Positions 49,904 to 59,175 of a DNA stretch of 64,000 bases are shown one piece after another. The DNA lies in NCBI GenBank assembly GCA_002083615.1, contig MSXO01000051.1, positions 24,731 through 88,730 on the forward strand, written 5' to 3'. Made by a program: the position numbers and the translations under genes. This DNA comes from Proteobacteria bacterium ST_bin11. GTDB lineage: Bacteria > Pseudomonadota > Gammaproteobacteria > Methylococcales > Methylomonadaceae. Each line of letters starts with the position of its first letter. The stretch's first letter is position 1. The notes beneath the pieces are model-generated. The model did no database searches, had not been told where the DNA came from, and worked only from the letters and a program-made list of their open reading frames with translations.

Positions 49904-51625
49904 CTAGCAGGCGAGCGATTTTTCGATATAGCGCTGGCGTTTCTTGGGCGCGATTTTATCCACTTCCACCATGATCAGGCTGTCGATACAGTTGTTAAAG
50001 TCTGGATCGATGTTGAAGTCTACGAAATGGCAGCCCTTGTCGACACACAATTCCACATACTGTTTATACAGGGTAGGGACTTTGACACCCAATTTTTTTA
50101 GCTCGCTATTCAATATTTTGAAACTGGTGGAATAGTCGGCACTGAATTCGGTCGCCGCGAACGCTTTGCATTGTTGGGATATCACGAACGGCCTTCTGGC
50201 CTTGGTGTGTTGTAAGTCAGAGGCAAACTGTTGTTGATAAAAGCCGATAATTAGTTCTTTGGCCGCTTGCGGATAGGCATTACTAATGCTGACCGGGCCG
50301 AATAGATATTTGATGTCCGGGCGTTCGCGCAAATACGCACCGATGCCATACCAAAGATAATCCAAGCTATGTTGGCCCCAATAGCGCGGTTGCACGAAAC
50401 TGCGGCCCAGTTCGATGCTGAAGGGTAAATAAGCTTCAAATTCGTTACGCAAATCAAATAGGGTTTGCGTGTAAAAGCCGTCTATGCCATGGCTGGCCAT
50501 GATAGCTGGGCCGTCTCCGACCCGATAAGCGCCGACGATTTCCAGATCGTGATCATCCCACAGCACAATGTGGCTGTAGTAAATGTCGAATTTATCCAAA
50601 TCCAACGCCAAACCCGTACCTTCTTCCACGGTTCTGAACGTCAATTCTCGCAGGCGAGCGATCTCCCGCATTACCGGGCAATCGTCCTGGAATCGGTATA
50701 AAAAAATCTTTTTTCCGTCGCGGGTTTCGCCTAATAAACGCGCTTGATACAACGCTTTTTTTATAGCTTTGGTGTCGGACGGATGCACGACAGTAGCGAC
50801 GGTTTCGAATAGTGCCGGTTTGTTCTTTTTGCCCAGGTTTTGCACATGCTTGCGAAAACGCTGGCTGAGCTGTTTGTTGGTTTCCTCGCTATCGGCGACG
50901 ACTTGGTAGGGCACCGGGGCGCCAACCATGAATTTGATTTCTTGGCCTTTCTTGTTGAACATTTCTTTGACCAGTAACATCGTGCCCAGCGGTTTATAGA
51001 GCGTCGATGCGCTATAAAACAAGGCCGAGTTTTTGGCTTTGATAAAGATCGGCAGAATAGGGCACTGCGCTCGGCGCGCCAACTTGATAAAACCGGATTG
51101 CCAAGCGCCGTCGCGGATGCCTTTGGGCGTGATACGCGAAACCTCGCCGGCCGGGAAGAAGATGATGGCTTCTTCGTTTTCCAGCGCGTCCAGCATCACC
51201 TTATAAACGTCTTTTAGCTTTTTCTTATCGGACAGCACATCGACCGGCAAAAAAATCGATTGCAAGGGCTCCATGTGCGACAAGACCCGGTTGGCGACGA
51301 TGCGCACGTCGGGCCGCACGGAACGAATCAATTTAACCAAGGCAAGTCCGTCCAGGGTGCCGATAGGATGATTGGCGACAATCAGTAAACGGCCTTCCGA
51401 TGGGATGTTGTTGTAACAGTCGTTGCTGACTTGATAATTGAATTTGAAGAAATGCAGCAGTTTGTCCAGAAAGGCAAAGCCGCGTAGATGCTGGTTTTTG
51501 CGGATTACGTCATTGAAATCGTCTTCGTGAATCAGTTTCTTTAAAGCTTTTACGACCAGTTTATTGTCCTTGCCTAATTTAAAGTCCGGATAGGTTTCTT
51601 GCAGTATGCGTTCAGCATCGATCAT
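49904..51625 (-). CDS. Bifunctional acyltransferase, OlsF-like (PlsC domain + GNAT domain)
   Basis: A 573-residue two-domain enzyme. The N-terminal part (about 60-290) is a PlsC-type acyltransferase with the catalytic ANHPIGTLDG (H-x4-D form) and FFPAGEVSR. The C-terminal part (about 320-560) is an OlsB-type GNAT acyltransferase with VGAYRVGDG, SIELGRSFVQPRYWGQ and GPVSISNAYP. The order PlsC-then-GNAT is that of OlsF, which makes ornithine lipids by N- and O-acylation. Substrate specificity cannot be read from sequence; another amino acid may be acylated. First gene of the operon with the M14 peptidase and alpha/beta hydrolase. Confidence 0.82.
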   Translation of the reverse strand: MIDAERILQETYPDFKLGKDNKLVVKALKKLIHEDDFNDVIRKNQHLRGFAFLDKLLHFFKFNYQVSNDCYNNIPSEGRLLIVANHPIGTLDGLALVKLIRSVRPDVRIVANRVLSHMEPLQSIFLPVDVLSDKKKLKDVYKVMLDALENEEAIIFFPAGEVSRITPKGIRDGAWQSGFIKLARRAQCPILPIFIKAKNSALFYSASTLYKPLGTMLLVKEMFNKKGQEIKFMVGAPVPYQVVADSEETNKQLSQRFRKHVQNLGKKNKPALFETVATVVHPSDTKAIKKALYQARLLGETRDGKKIFLYRFQDDCPVMREIARLRELTFRTVEEGTGLALDLDKFDIYYSHIVLWDDHDLEIVGAYRVGDGPAIMASHGIDGFYTQTLFDLRNEFEAYLPFSIELGRSFVQPRYWGQHSLDYLWYGIGAYLRERPDIKYLFGPVSISNAYPQAAKELIIGFYQQQFASDLQHTKARRPFVISQQCKAFAATEFSADYSTSFKILNSELKKLGVKVPTLYKQYVELCVDKGCHFVDFNIDPDFNNCIDSLIMVEVDKIAPKKRQRYIEKSLAC

Positions 51626-51813
51626 CGCTCAGTGTCCTGGAAAAAGGAGTATGGCCGAGAATTCTAGTGGGCGAATATGTCAGAAATATGTCAGCTACGG
51701 ACTGATGAAAAAGCTTGCCAAGCATCCCTAAGCTAAGCGACTAACGCCATTAGCCTTTTAGTCGGGGAGAATTGGCTTGCCGATAAGGGCAAGTTCGGTT
51801 TTTGATAGATTGG

Positions 51814-51840
51814 CCGGTCGGAGGCGTTAGATCCGACCGG
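51814..51840. terminator. Hairpin between nadB and the acyltransferase operon
   Basis: Nine-base stem CCGGTCGGA / TCCGACCGG with a nine-base loop, 34 bp beyond the nadB stop on the minus strand. There is no clear T-run, so factor-independent termination is not assured. Confidence 0.45.
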
Positions 51841-51873
51841 TATATAGGTCGTTTAGCTGATGGCTAAGGATAG

Positions 51874-53529
51874 TCAGTGCGTTTTTAAGACGGGTTTTTC
51901 TGGGGTTAGTATGGTGTTTTTAGCTGGCTGACTGTTGTCAAGAACCGGGTAATCTTTAGTGTAATGCAAGCCTCGGCTTTCCTTGCGTTGCTGCGCACAA
52001 CGAATGATTAATTCGGCGACGATCACCAGATTGCGCAGTTCCAGTAGGTCGCTGGTGATGCGGAACTGGCCGTAGTATTCTGCGATTTCATCTTTCAACA
52101 ACACCAAACGGTTCAGCGCCCGCTCTAGGCGTTTGTTGGTGCGGACGATACCAACATAGTCCCACATAAAACGGCGCAATTCGTCCCAATTATGCGAAAT
52201 CACCACTTCCTCATCCGAATCACCAACTTTGGACTCATCCCAATCCGGCAACGGCAGAGGTTCCGGTAATGAAGAGAATCTGCGGCGGATGTCTTGATTC
52301 GCTTGTTCGGCGAACACCAGGCATTCCAATAGCGAGTTGCTGGCCATGCGATTAGCGCCGTGTAAACCGGTGCAGGCCACTTCGCCGATGGCGTATAAGC
52401 CCGGAATGTCGGTGCGTGCATCAGCGTCCGTCAAGACGCCGCCGCAGGTATAATGTGCAGCCGGCACCACGGGAATCGGTTGCTGGCTGATATCAATATC
52501 CAGTTCCAGGCATTGCGTATATATGGTGGGGAAGTGCTTCTGAATGAACTCCCGCGATTTATGGCTGATGTCGAGATAGACGCATTCGATACCGTGTTTC
52601 TTGATCTCACTATCGATTGCACGGGCTACAATATCGCGCGGCGCAAGTTCCATGCGCTCGTCATAGCGACGCATGAAACGCTCGCCATCCGGCAGAATTA
52701 AGTGCGCGCCTTCGCCGCGCACCGCCTCGCTGATTAAAAACGAACGTGCTGTGGGGTGATATAGGCAGGTCGGATGGAATTGCATGAATTCCATGTTGCT
52801 AATTCTGCAACCGGCTCGCCAGGCCAGCGCAATACCGTCGCCGCTGGATATATGCGGATTGGTCGAATACAAATATACCTTGTTGGCGCCGCCGGTCGCC
52901 AGCACCACCACTTTGGCGGCTATCGATTTGATGCTTCCGGATTTGCTGTCCAACACATAGGCACCGCAAATTCGTTGTTCGCTGGCTCCCAGTTTAGTCG
53001 CGGTAATTAACTCAACGACGTTATGGTATTCCAGTAAGGCAATATTCGGATGGGCCTGCGCGCGTTCGATCAAAGACAGCGATACCGCTCTGCCGGTGGC
53101 ATCATCAGTGTGGACAATGCGGCGATGCGAATGGCCGCCCTCGCGGTTCAAATGCAATTGCTTTGCACCATCGGCGGTACGTTCTTCGGTAAAGTTCACA
53201 CCTTGCTGACGCAGCCATTCGATACTTTTCCGGCCTTGAGCGACGGTTAGTCTGACGATATCCGGGTCGCATAGGCCAGCCCCCGCGATCAAGGTATCTT
53301 CGATATGTGATTCGATGGAATCGTATTCTTCGTCGAATACCGCGGAGATACCACCTTGGGCGTAATAAGTGCTGCATTCAGTCAACGCGAATTTGGCAAG
53401 CACCGCCACCTTATAGGTGTCTGCTAGGTGCAACGCAAGACTTAGGCCTGCGCCGCCACTACCGGCGATAAGAATGTCATAATAGGCGTCTGTCGTGTTA
53501 GTAGGTTGGATTGCTGTCAATGTGGTCAA
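51874..53529 (-). CDS. nadB: L-aspartate oxidase
   Basis: FAD enzyme converting L-aspartate to iminoaspartate, the first step of NAD synthesis. 551 residues. N-terminal FAD motif DILIAGSGGAGLSLALHLAD, then CSTYYAQGGISAVF, active-site region GGHSHRRIVHTDDATGRA, MEFMQFHPTCLYHP, RGEGAHLILPDGERFMRRYD, and HYTCGGVLTDADARTDIPGL, with a C-terminal helical domain. Start: TTG at 53529; no ATG or good ribosome site is available, so the exact start is unsure. It is divergent from rpoE, an arrangement conserved in gammaproteobacteria. nadA and nadC are not in the window. Confidence 0.96.
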   Translation of the reverse strand: MTTLTAIQPTNTTDAYYDILIAGSGGAGLSLALHLADTYKVAVLAKFALTECSTYYAQGGISAVFDEEYDSIESHIEDTLIAGAGLCDPDIVRLTVAQGRKSIEWLRQQGVNFTEERTADGAKQLHLNREGGHSHRRIVHTDDATGRAVSLSLIERAQAHPNIALLEYHNVVELITATKLGASEQRICGAYVLDSKSGSIKSIAAKVVVLATGGANKVYLYSTNPHISSGDGIALAWRAGCRISNMEFMQFHPTCLYHPTARSFLISEAVRGEGAHLILPDGERFMRRYDERMELAPRDIVARAIDSEIKKHGIECVYLDISHKSREFIQKHFPTIYTQCLELDIDISQQPIPVVPAAHYTCGGVLTDADARTDIPGLYAIGEVACTGLHGANRMASNSLLECLVFAEQANQDIRRRFSSLPEPLPLPDWDESKVGDSDEEVVISHNWDELRRFMWDYVGIVRTNKRLERALNRLVLLKDEIAEYYGQFRITSDLLELRNLVIVAELIIRCAQQRKESRGLHYTKDYPVLDNSQPAKNTILTPEKPVLKTH

Positions 53530-53656
53530 CTTTACGGTGAGATGATGAGTTTTGCCATTTTTGAATAATATCTGGTTTTATTCTTGCGGTAATTTTTTTT
53601 GTGTTGCCAGAACTAATGCGGTTTAATTCTGTCCGCTTAATTATCAAAATAGAGCA

Positions 53657-54247
53657 GTGAACGAACAAGTAAGGAATACCGAAGATCTGGATCAAGAGCT
53701 GGTGCTGCGAGTGCAGCAAGGGGATAAAAGCGCCTTCGATCTTTTGGTGATCAAATACCAGCACAAGATCGTTCACTTGGTGAACCGATACGTGAAGGAC
53801 CCAAGCGAAGCCCAGGATGTAGCACAAGACACCTTCATTAAGGCTTACCGAGCCTTGGGAGACTTTCGGGGTGATAGCGCCTTTTATACTTGGTTGTACC
53901 GGATAGCGATCAACACAGCAAAAAACTATTTGTTGTCTCGCTCTCGCCGCCATTTTGATTATGAGATTGATGTTCAGGATGCCGAACAAGTAGAAAACGC
54001 ACCACAGCTCAAAGATATAGAGACCCCCGAAAATCTGTTAATGAACGAACAAATAGTGGCGGTCATTAAATCAGCTATCGAGAGGTTACCAGAAGAGATG
54101 CGGATTGCAATTACGCTTAGGGAGTTTGAAGGGATGAGTTACGAGGAAATCGCGGAAGCGATGGATTGTCCCATCGGTACGGTGCGCTCGCGGATTTTTA
54201 GGGCTCGCGAAGCGATAGACCAAAAATTAAACCCATTGCTCGACTAA
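53657..54247 (+). CDS. rpoE: RNA polymerase sigma factor RpoE (AlgU)
   Basis: Extracytoplasmic-stress sigma factor, 196 residues. Region 2 (VLRVQQGDKSAFDLLVIKYQ, DVAQDTFIKAYRALGDF, FYTWLYRIAINTAKNYL) and region 4 (LPEEMRIAITLREFEGMSYE, EIAEAMDCPIGTVRSRIFRA). Start GTG at 53657, as in many rpoE genes. It heads the operon rpoE-rseA-rseB-mucD, the canonical sigma-E module: RseA holds sigma at the membrane, RseB guards RseA, and MucD degrades misfolded protein. An autoregulated promoter is expected upstream, but I could not find a convincing GGAACTT/TCTGA pair. Confidence 0.98.
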   Translation: MNEQVRNTEDLDQELVLRVQQGDKSAFDLLVIKYQHKIVHLVNRYVKDPSEAQDVAQDTFIKAYRALGDFRGDSAFYTWLYRIAINTAKNYLLSRSRRHFDYEIDVQDAEQVENAPQLKDIETPENLLMNEQIVAVIKSAIERLPEEMRIAITLREFEGMSYEEIAEAMDCPIGTVRSRIFRAREAIDQKLNPLLD

Positions 54248-54257
54248 AGGTGTATTG

Positions 54258-54764
54258 ATGTCAGAACAACTTAACGAAAAACTTTCTCAATTCATAGACG
54301 ACGAACTGGATAGTCAGCAGGGGCTGTCGCTGCTGACGTCCGTGCGGAACGACGGGTTGCTGAAAGCCAAACTGCGCCGCTATCAGATTGCTAGCCAAGC
54401 AATGAAAAGTGGCCACTATTCCCACGTTAGTAGCGATTTTATGGATAAGATCCATGAACAGGTTAGGAAAGAACCAACTTACTTCTTGCCCCGAAAAAAG
54501 GCTGCGGTAAACTGGCGAAAGGCCGGTCTGGCGATTGCGGCTTCTGTGGCGCTTGCCGCAGTTTGGTTGAGTAGCAAAGTGGATAAGCAAATGCATAACC
54601 CTTTTTCCACAGCAGAGGTTGTTGCCCACGGCAATGACGCATCGGCCGAGGAAATGCATGCCCGATTCAAGGGCTATCTCGAGGCCCATGATAACTCCTT
54701 GTATGTAAACAGTGTGCAGGCGGGGCACCCCTATGCGCGGGTGGCGGGCTATCGGCAGGAATAG
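54258..54764 (+). CDS. rseA: Anti-sigma-E factor RseA (MucA)
   Basis: About 168 residues: N-terminal cytoplasmic anti-sigma domain (MSEQLNEKLSQFIDDELDSQ), one TM helix (about 92-108, AGLAIAASVALAAVWL), and a periplasmic tail ending with VNSVQAGHPYARVAGYRQE. The ATG at 54258 has AAGGTG upstream and lies 10 bp after the rpoE stop. It sequesters sigma-E until regulated proteolysis; the proteases (DegS, RseP) are not in this window. Confidence 0.95.
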   Translation: MSEQLNEKLSQFIDDELDSQQGLSLLTSVRNDGLLKAKLRRYQIASQAMKSGHYSHVSSDFMDKIHEQVRKEPTYFLPRKKAAVNWRKAGLAIAASVALAAVWLSSKVDKQMHNPFSTAEVVAHGNDASAEEMHARFKGYLEAHDNSLYVNSVQAGHPYARVAGYRQE

Positions 54765-54768
54765 GCGC

Positions 54769-55713
54769 GTGAGATTTATAAAAGTTTTTTTGCCATGTAT
54801 TATTTGTCAAAGCGCTTCTGCCGATAAGGACCAAGTAACGGCGAGGCAATGGCTGGACAACATGAATCGGGCGATGAAAACCCTTAACTTTCAGGGTACC
54901 GTCATTTTTATGAAAAACGGCCAACTCGATACCATGAAATATCAACATAGTGTTGAAAATGGCGTTGAGCAGGAGCGCTTGGCTTCGTTGAATTCGCCGA
55001 TGCGAGAAGTAACGCGTAAATCCAGCGAAGTGACTTGCGTATTCAAGGAAACTAGTCAGAAAGTGGTTAATCACCATCCACTGGACAGTTCGTTTATCGT
55101 CAATGTGCCGCAGAATACCGAAAACCTAGAGAAATATTACCAATTAGGTTTATCCGGTCAGGAGTCCATTGCGATGTTGCCGACGCAAATCGTTAGTGTC
55201 CAGCCGAGCGACGAATTGCGTTACCCGCGAAAAATTTGGGTGGATACCCAACATTTTTTGCCGTTGAAGGTTGAAGTGTATAATTTCGACGGCACGATCC
55301 TGGAGCAAGTAGTATTCACCGACTTAACGACAGAGGCATCGATGGAGCCGCGAACCGGTCATGTCGATGAAAATAACTTTCACGTTAAACACATACATGC
55401 CACCCAAGCCGAACCTTTCGATAACGCCACCTTCTTATTGAAGAATTGGCCCGCCGGGTTTGAACCGGTATTTTTTATTCGTAATTCTATTCAGCAATCC
55501 CAGAAAGCCGTCGATCACCTATTGATCAGCGACGGATTCTCGACGGTATCGGTGTATTTGGAGGCCAAAGAGTCGCAAGGTTTGTCCGGTCTGCATACTT
55601 TGGGTTCGGTCAATTCTTTCAGTAAGGTGATCGGGGATACCCAATTTACGGTACTCGGTGAGGTTCCCGCCAAAACAGTCGAACTAATCGCTGACGGCAT
55701 AGCGCTGCGTTAG
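54769..55713 (+). CDS. rseB: Sigma-E regulatory protein RseB (MucB)
   Basis: A 314-residue periplasmic protein. Signal peptide MRFIKVFLPCIICQSASA, then the MucB/RseB N-terminal LolA-like domain (NMNRAMKTLNFQGTVIFMKN) and the smaller C-terminal domain ending TVLGEVPAKTVELIADGI. It binds RseA and senses mislocalised lipids or LPS. I start at the GTG at 54769 (AGGA upstream, five bases after the rseA stop); the open frame extends upstream into rseA but lacks a signal peptide. Confidence 0.94.
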   Translation: MRFIKVFLPCIICQSASADKDQVTARQWLDNMNRAMKTLNFQGTVIFMKNGQLDTMKYQHSVENGVEQERLASLNSPMREVTRKSSEVTCVFKETSQKVVNHHPLDSSFIVNVPQNTENLEKYYQLGLSGQESIAMLPTQIVSVQPSDELRYPRKIWVDTQHFLPLKVEVYNFDGTILEQVVFTDLTTEASMEPRTGHVDENNFHVKHIHATQAEPFDNATFLLKNWPAGFEPVFFIRNSIQQSQKAVDHLLISDGFSTVSVYLEAKESQGLSGLHTLGSVNSFSKVIGDTQFTVLGEVPAKTVELIADGIALR

Positions 55714-55757
55714 AACGTCATTTTTCGTATCAAATCAAATGTATGAGTGGAGATAAC

Positions 55758-57161
55758 ATGCTTAATAAGCTGTTTTATGGAGTTTTGATGTTTTTATTGG
55801 CGACGGATGCAAGCTACGCACAATTGCCAGATTTTACCGAAATGGTGAAATCCAACGGCGATGCTGTGGTCAATATCAGCACGACCCAAAAAGCCCCCGA
55901 TCCACAAGCCGGTGGCGATCAACAGCAAATGCCGGAGGATATGCCGCCGGAGATGGAAGAGTTTTTTCGGCGGTTTTTCCAGGGACCCGGGCGCGGAAAT
56001 TCGCCTCGAGAGACCAACTCGCTGGGTTCAGGTTTTGTGATTTCCAAAGACGGATACGTGCTGACTAATCACCATGTGGTGAACAACGCTTCCGAGATTG
56101 TCGTTAAGTTGAAAGACCGCCGAGAGTTGATTGCCAAATTGATCGGCTCGGACGAAAGCACCGATGTGGCTTTGTTGAAAGTCGAGGCCAAGGACTTGCC
56201 TGTGGTGGAAGTTGGTTCGCCCGAGCAATTGCAAGTGGGTGAGTGGGTGCTGGCCATCGGCACCCCGTTCGGTTTCGATCAATCGGTCACTGCCGGTATC
56301 GTCAGTGCTAAAGGACGCAGTCTGCCTGATGGTAACTATGTCCCTTTCATTCAAACCGACGTTGCGATCAATCCAGGTAATTCCGGTGGCCCCTTATTTA
56401 ACATGCAAGGTAAAGTCGTAGGGATTAATTCGCAAATTTATAGCCGTTCCGGCGGTTACATGGGTTTGTCTTTTGCCATTCCTATCGATGTGGCTATGAA
56501 TGTAGTCGAACAGATCAAAAGCAAGGGTAAAGTCTCGCGCGGCTGGTTGGGTGTACAAATCCAGGATGTGACTCGGCAATTGGCTGAATCGTTTGGCATG
56601 GATAGGCCGCATGGTGCTTTGGTTTCGAAAGTTATTCCCGGCGGCCCGGCAGAAAAAGCCGGCATTCAAATCGGCGATATCATTGTAGAATTTAATGGCC
56701 AAGTCATTGAGACTTCCGGCGAATTGCCTCCTAGGGTGGGCATGACACCTATCGATGAAAAAGCTAAGGTTAAAATTATTCGCCAAGGTGATAAGCAGGA
56801 TCTCAGTGTAAAAATCGGCTTACTGCCTGCGCAAGCCTCCGCCTCGGCAAATTTATCTTCCACGGCACCTGAAGTGCCAGTGAATCGTTTGGGATTGGCC
56901 GTTGCCGATTTAACTACCGAGCAGCGCCAGCAATTGCAGGTAGAAAAAAACGGCGTATTGGTGCAAAAAGTGAGTAAAGGCATTGCAATGGATGCGGGCA
57001 TCCAGCCGGGTGACATTATTTTACGCATTCAGAATAACGTAGTGCGCGACGCAGCTGAGTTTAATTCTATCGTCGCAAAATTACCGGTTGAAAAATCGAT
57101 AGCACTTTTGGTACAACGTAACGGCAGCCCGGTGTTTTTAGCGTTTAAGATCGATAAGTAA
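55758..57161 (+). CDS. mucD: Do-like periplasmic serine protease MucD (DegP family)
   Basis: A 467-residue periplasmic protease-chaperone. Signal peptide ends near ASYA. Catalytic triad visible: His in TNHHVVNNASE, Asp in STDVALLKVEA, Ser in NPGNSGGPLFN. Two PDZ domains follow (about 265-350 with RGWLGVQIQDV, and about 370-460 with GVLVQKVSKGIAMDAGI). The start is the ATG at 55758 with GGAG seven bases upstream; an in-frame ATG five codons earlier is less likely. Last gene of the sigma-E operon. Its length and mucB neighbour fit MucD rather than DegS. Confidence 0.96.
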   Translation: MLNKLFYGVLMFLLATDASYAQLPDFTEMVKSNGDAVVNISTTQKAPDPQAGGDQQQMPEDMPPEMEEFFRRFFQGPGRGNSPRETNSLGSGFVISKDGYVLTNHHVVNNASEIVVKLKDRRELIAKLIGSDESTDVALLKVEAKDLPVVEVGSPEQLQVGEWVLAIGTPFGFDQSVTAGIVSAKGRSLPDGNYVPFIQTDVAINPGNSGGPLFNMQGKVVGINSQIYSRSGGYMGLSFAIPIDVAMNVVEQIKSKGKVSRGWLGVQIQDVTRQLAESFGMDRPHGALVSKVIPGGPAEKAGIQIGDIIVEFNGQVIETSGELPPRVGMTPIDEKAKVKIIRQGDKQDLSVKIGLLPAQASASANLSSTAPEVPVNRLGLAVADLTTEQRQQLQVEKNGVLVQKVSKGIAMDAGIQPGDIILRIQNNVVRDAAEFNSIVAKLPVEKSIALLVQRNGSPVFLAFKIDK

Positions 57162-57918
57162 ACTAAGGTCAGTCTAAGCATACCGCCAGCAATGTAAGGC
57201 AATTAATCGGTAAACGCCGTGAGTTAAATTACATAAAGTCGTGCCGGATAACACCGTGACTTGTGCTGGCGAAGCGAATCGAGAAAACCTGACGGCTAGC
57301 TTGGACTGGACGGGGCCATGGCTGGCAATTGCGGGCTGCCGAGAGAATGCGAGATTCGGGCAATTGTGGCATTAGCGTTTGGCCGGCATCGGGAAGCATC
57401 CGGATGGCATTCATGCAGCCTGGCGCAGTGGGCTCAAGGCATGATAGGCGACATTACCAAGGTCCAGGCGATAGTCGACATACCTCGGGGTGTTTATGGC
57501 CTAACCGTTCCAGAATCCCGCTTGTATGAGATCCAGAGACAAAGTCCGATTCAGAATTCGGTCAGCTATCGACGGTTATATAGATACCTTCGCTGGCGGC
57601 GTAGGTAACGGCTGCGCGTATCAGGGCACAAACATTTTGGGCTCAGGCTCAGTTTATGTCCCGAAAAACCTGGAGATCGATCCGTCGGACGGTAGTCAAT
57701 GGGTCGTAACAGACGACTCTTTTGCGCTTTGTAGAAGATTGATAGAGGGAGGAGGGTATTGTGGTCATTATTTCCTCCCAAGCGTGTGCTTTGCGCGTCC
57801 TTGCGCGGATCGGTGCTGGCCAAGCTTTAGTGACCGTTTTTCACGATACCGGCGAACGCTAGTTTAGTCTGAGGTAAACGCGTTCTTCCCGCATTTTGCT
57901 GGAGCAAAAATAATAACA
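57162..57918. other. Mostly non-coding region, about 750 bp, possible NHL-repeat relic
   Basis: No intact gene. In the plus frame from about 57555 to 57725 the translation contains DGYIDTFAGG, GSVYVPKNLEIDPSDGSQWV and VTDDSF, which resembles one or two blades of an NHL-repeat beta-propeller protein. It has no start or ribosome site and no continuation, so it may be a gene relic. The rest of the gap shows nothing I recognise. Confidence 0.4.
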
Positions 57919-59175
57919 ATGACCAATCCCAGCATAAAAATCCGTTCCAGCGGACTCGGTTATTTCATTAACCGCATCCAAACCCTGTTCGTGAGCATGT
58001 TGCGTATCTGGACCATACCCATTGTGCTGATGCTCAGCCTTGCATCTGGCTTTACCACCTATTACGGCTTATCGCATTTCATTACGCCTTGGATCGCACT
58101 GGTAATTACCGTCGCCATTCAATCCATCATCGTTATTTGCTCCTTGGAGATGGCTGGCATCCATTGGAAGGCCAATCGCATGCGTTACTTTACCGTTGTA
58201 GCGTCCTTAGCGGTGGCAATTTCTGCGTCGGTGACTTTCTCTTATTTCAAGTTTTACGAAATATCCGAGCAAGAAACCCTGCATATCAATAGGTTGAACG
58301 AGTTAAGGCAGCAAACCAAAAGTTATTTGGACAGCATTCTGCAAGTTAAAAGCCAGATGCTGCACCAACAAAAACTTGATCTGGAAAAAGCTTCGCTGGA
58401 TGCCAGTCAGGCTTATTTTGGTACGCATAATCAAATTGGGCCCGGCTATAAAAATCAGGTGGGAGAAGGGCCGTTCTGGCGCCACTACAACCAAATTTAT
58501 CAAGAAAAAAAACAGGTCTTGCAACAGCAGGAACAAGCGTTTCAGACCTTGGACAGCAATATTAGGCTGCTGCAAAGTAACCTGAATCAGCTGGATGTGA
58601 CTAACGACAAGGAAGCTACTTATTCACAGTTCTTAAAGAACTATCAGGATATTCAGCTGGCTGTGAATCAATTGGCCAGCAGCATGGGCGTGTCTTTACC
58701 TGACGCGCCCTTGCTAATGACCTACAAACAGTTCGTCGAGGAAGTAAAGCCCTCGTTTGCGATGTGGCGCGGGTTTTCCTGGTTCGCGTTTGCCTGCGCG
58801 GCGATGGTGGATTTTTTCACGGTGTTGCTGTCATATCGCTTGGAGTTTACCGCGCCTGGACCGTTAACGATCCAGGAAGAGGAACTGGTGTTTGAATGCT
58901 TGCGACAATTCACCGAGTTTCGGATCAACGAGAACGACGAACTGGAAATGGTCATCGAAAAATCCGATCTGGAGAGAGCCCGGCGCTATTCCGATTGGTC
59001 GCGGATGTTTGTGGTCGGGCTACTACTCAGTCGCGGCTTCTTGCGTAAAGTGGACGATAGGACCGTGGAGTTTGCCCCGAATCTGTATCCGTTGATTGCG
59101 GAAAAAATGTCCGACAAAATTGCCGCGCTTAAACAAAAAGCGGTTGCCGTGCCCAGCGCCGTTAGCCATGAATAG
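57919..59175 (+). CDS. Four-TM protein with large coiled-coil periplasmic domain, unknown
   Basis: A 418-residue membrane protein I do not recognise. Three N-terminal TM helices (about 31-52, 56-80, 93-111), a 160-residue Gln/Leu-rich coiled coil (about 115-275, predicted periplasmic), a fourth TM (about 283-303, FAFACAAMVDFFTVLLSY), then a 115-residue cytoplasmic domain (EEELVFECLRQFTEFRINEN, then YSDWSRMFVVGLLLSRGFLR) with a winged-helix-like pattern. It looks like a scaffold or sensor that links a periplasmic coiled coil to a cytoplasmic module. Its stop overlaps the next start by eight bases. First gene of the novel operon. Confidence 0.8.
   Translation: MTNPSIKIRSSGLGYFINRIQTLFVSMLRIWTIPIVLMLSLASGFTTYYGLSHFITPWIALVITVAIQSIIVICSLEMAGIHWKANRMRYFTVVASLAVAISASVTFSYFKFYEISEQETLHINRLNELRQQTKSYLDSILQVKSQMLHQQKLDLEKASLDASQAYFGTHNQIGPGYKNQVGEGPFWRHYNQIYQEKKQVLQQQEQAFQTLDSNIRLLQSNLNQLDVTNDKEATYSQFLKNYQDIQLAVNQLASSMGVSLPDAPLLMTYKQFVEEVKPSFAMWRGFSWFAFACAAMVDFFTVLLSYRLEFTAPGPLTIQEEELVFECLRQFTEFRINENDELEMVIEKSDLERARRYSDWSRMFVVGLLLSRGFLRKVDDRTVEFAPNLYPLIAEKMSDKIAALKQKAVAVPSAVSHE

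Noticed and set aside
53608..53648. Possible sigma-E autoregulatory promoter (GAACT ... TCTG) before rpoE
   Set aside because: The gap between the two elements is only about 12-13 bases, too short for sigma-E, and the alternative -10 is too far.
57318..57867. Overlapping short open frames as possible genes
   Set aside because: Three frames overlap without ribosome sites; at most a fragment of one is a decayed NHL-type gene.
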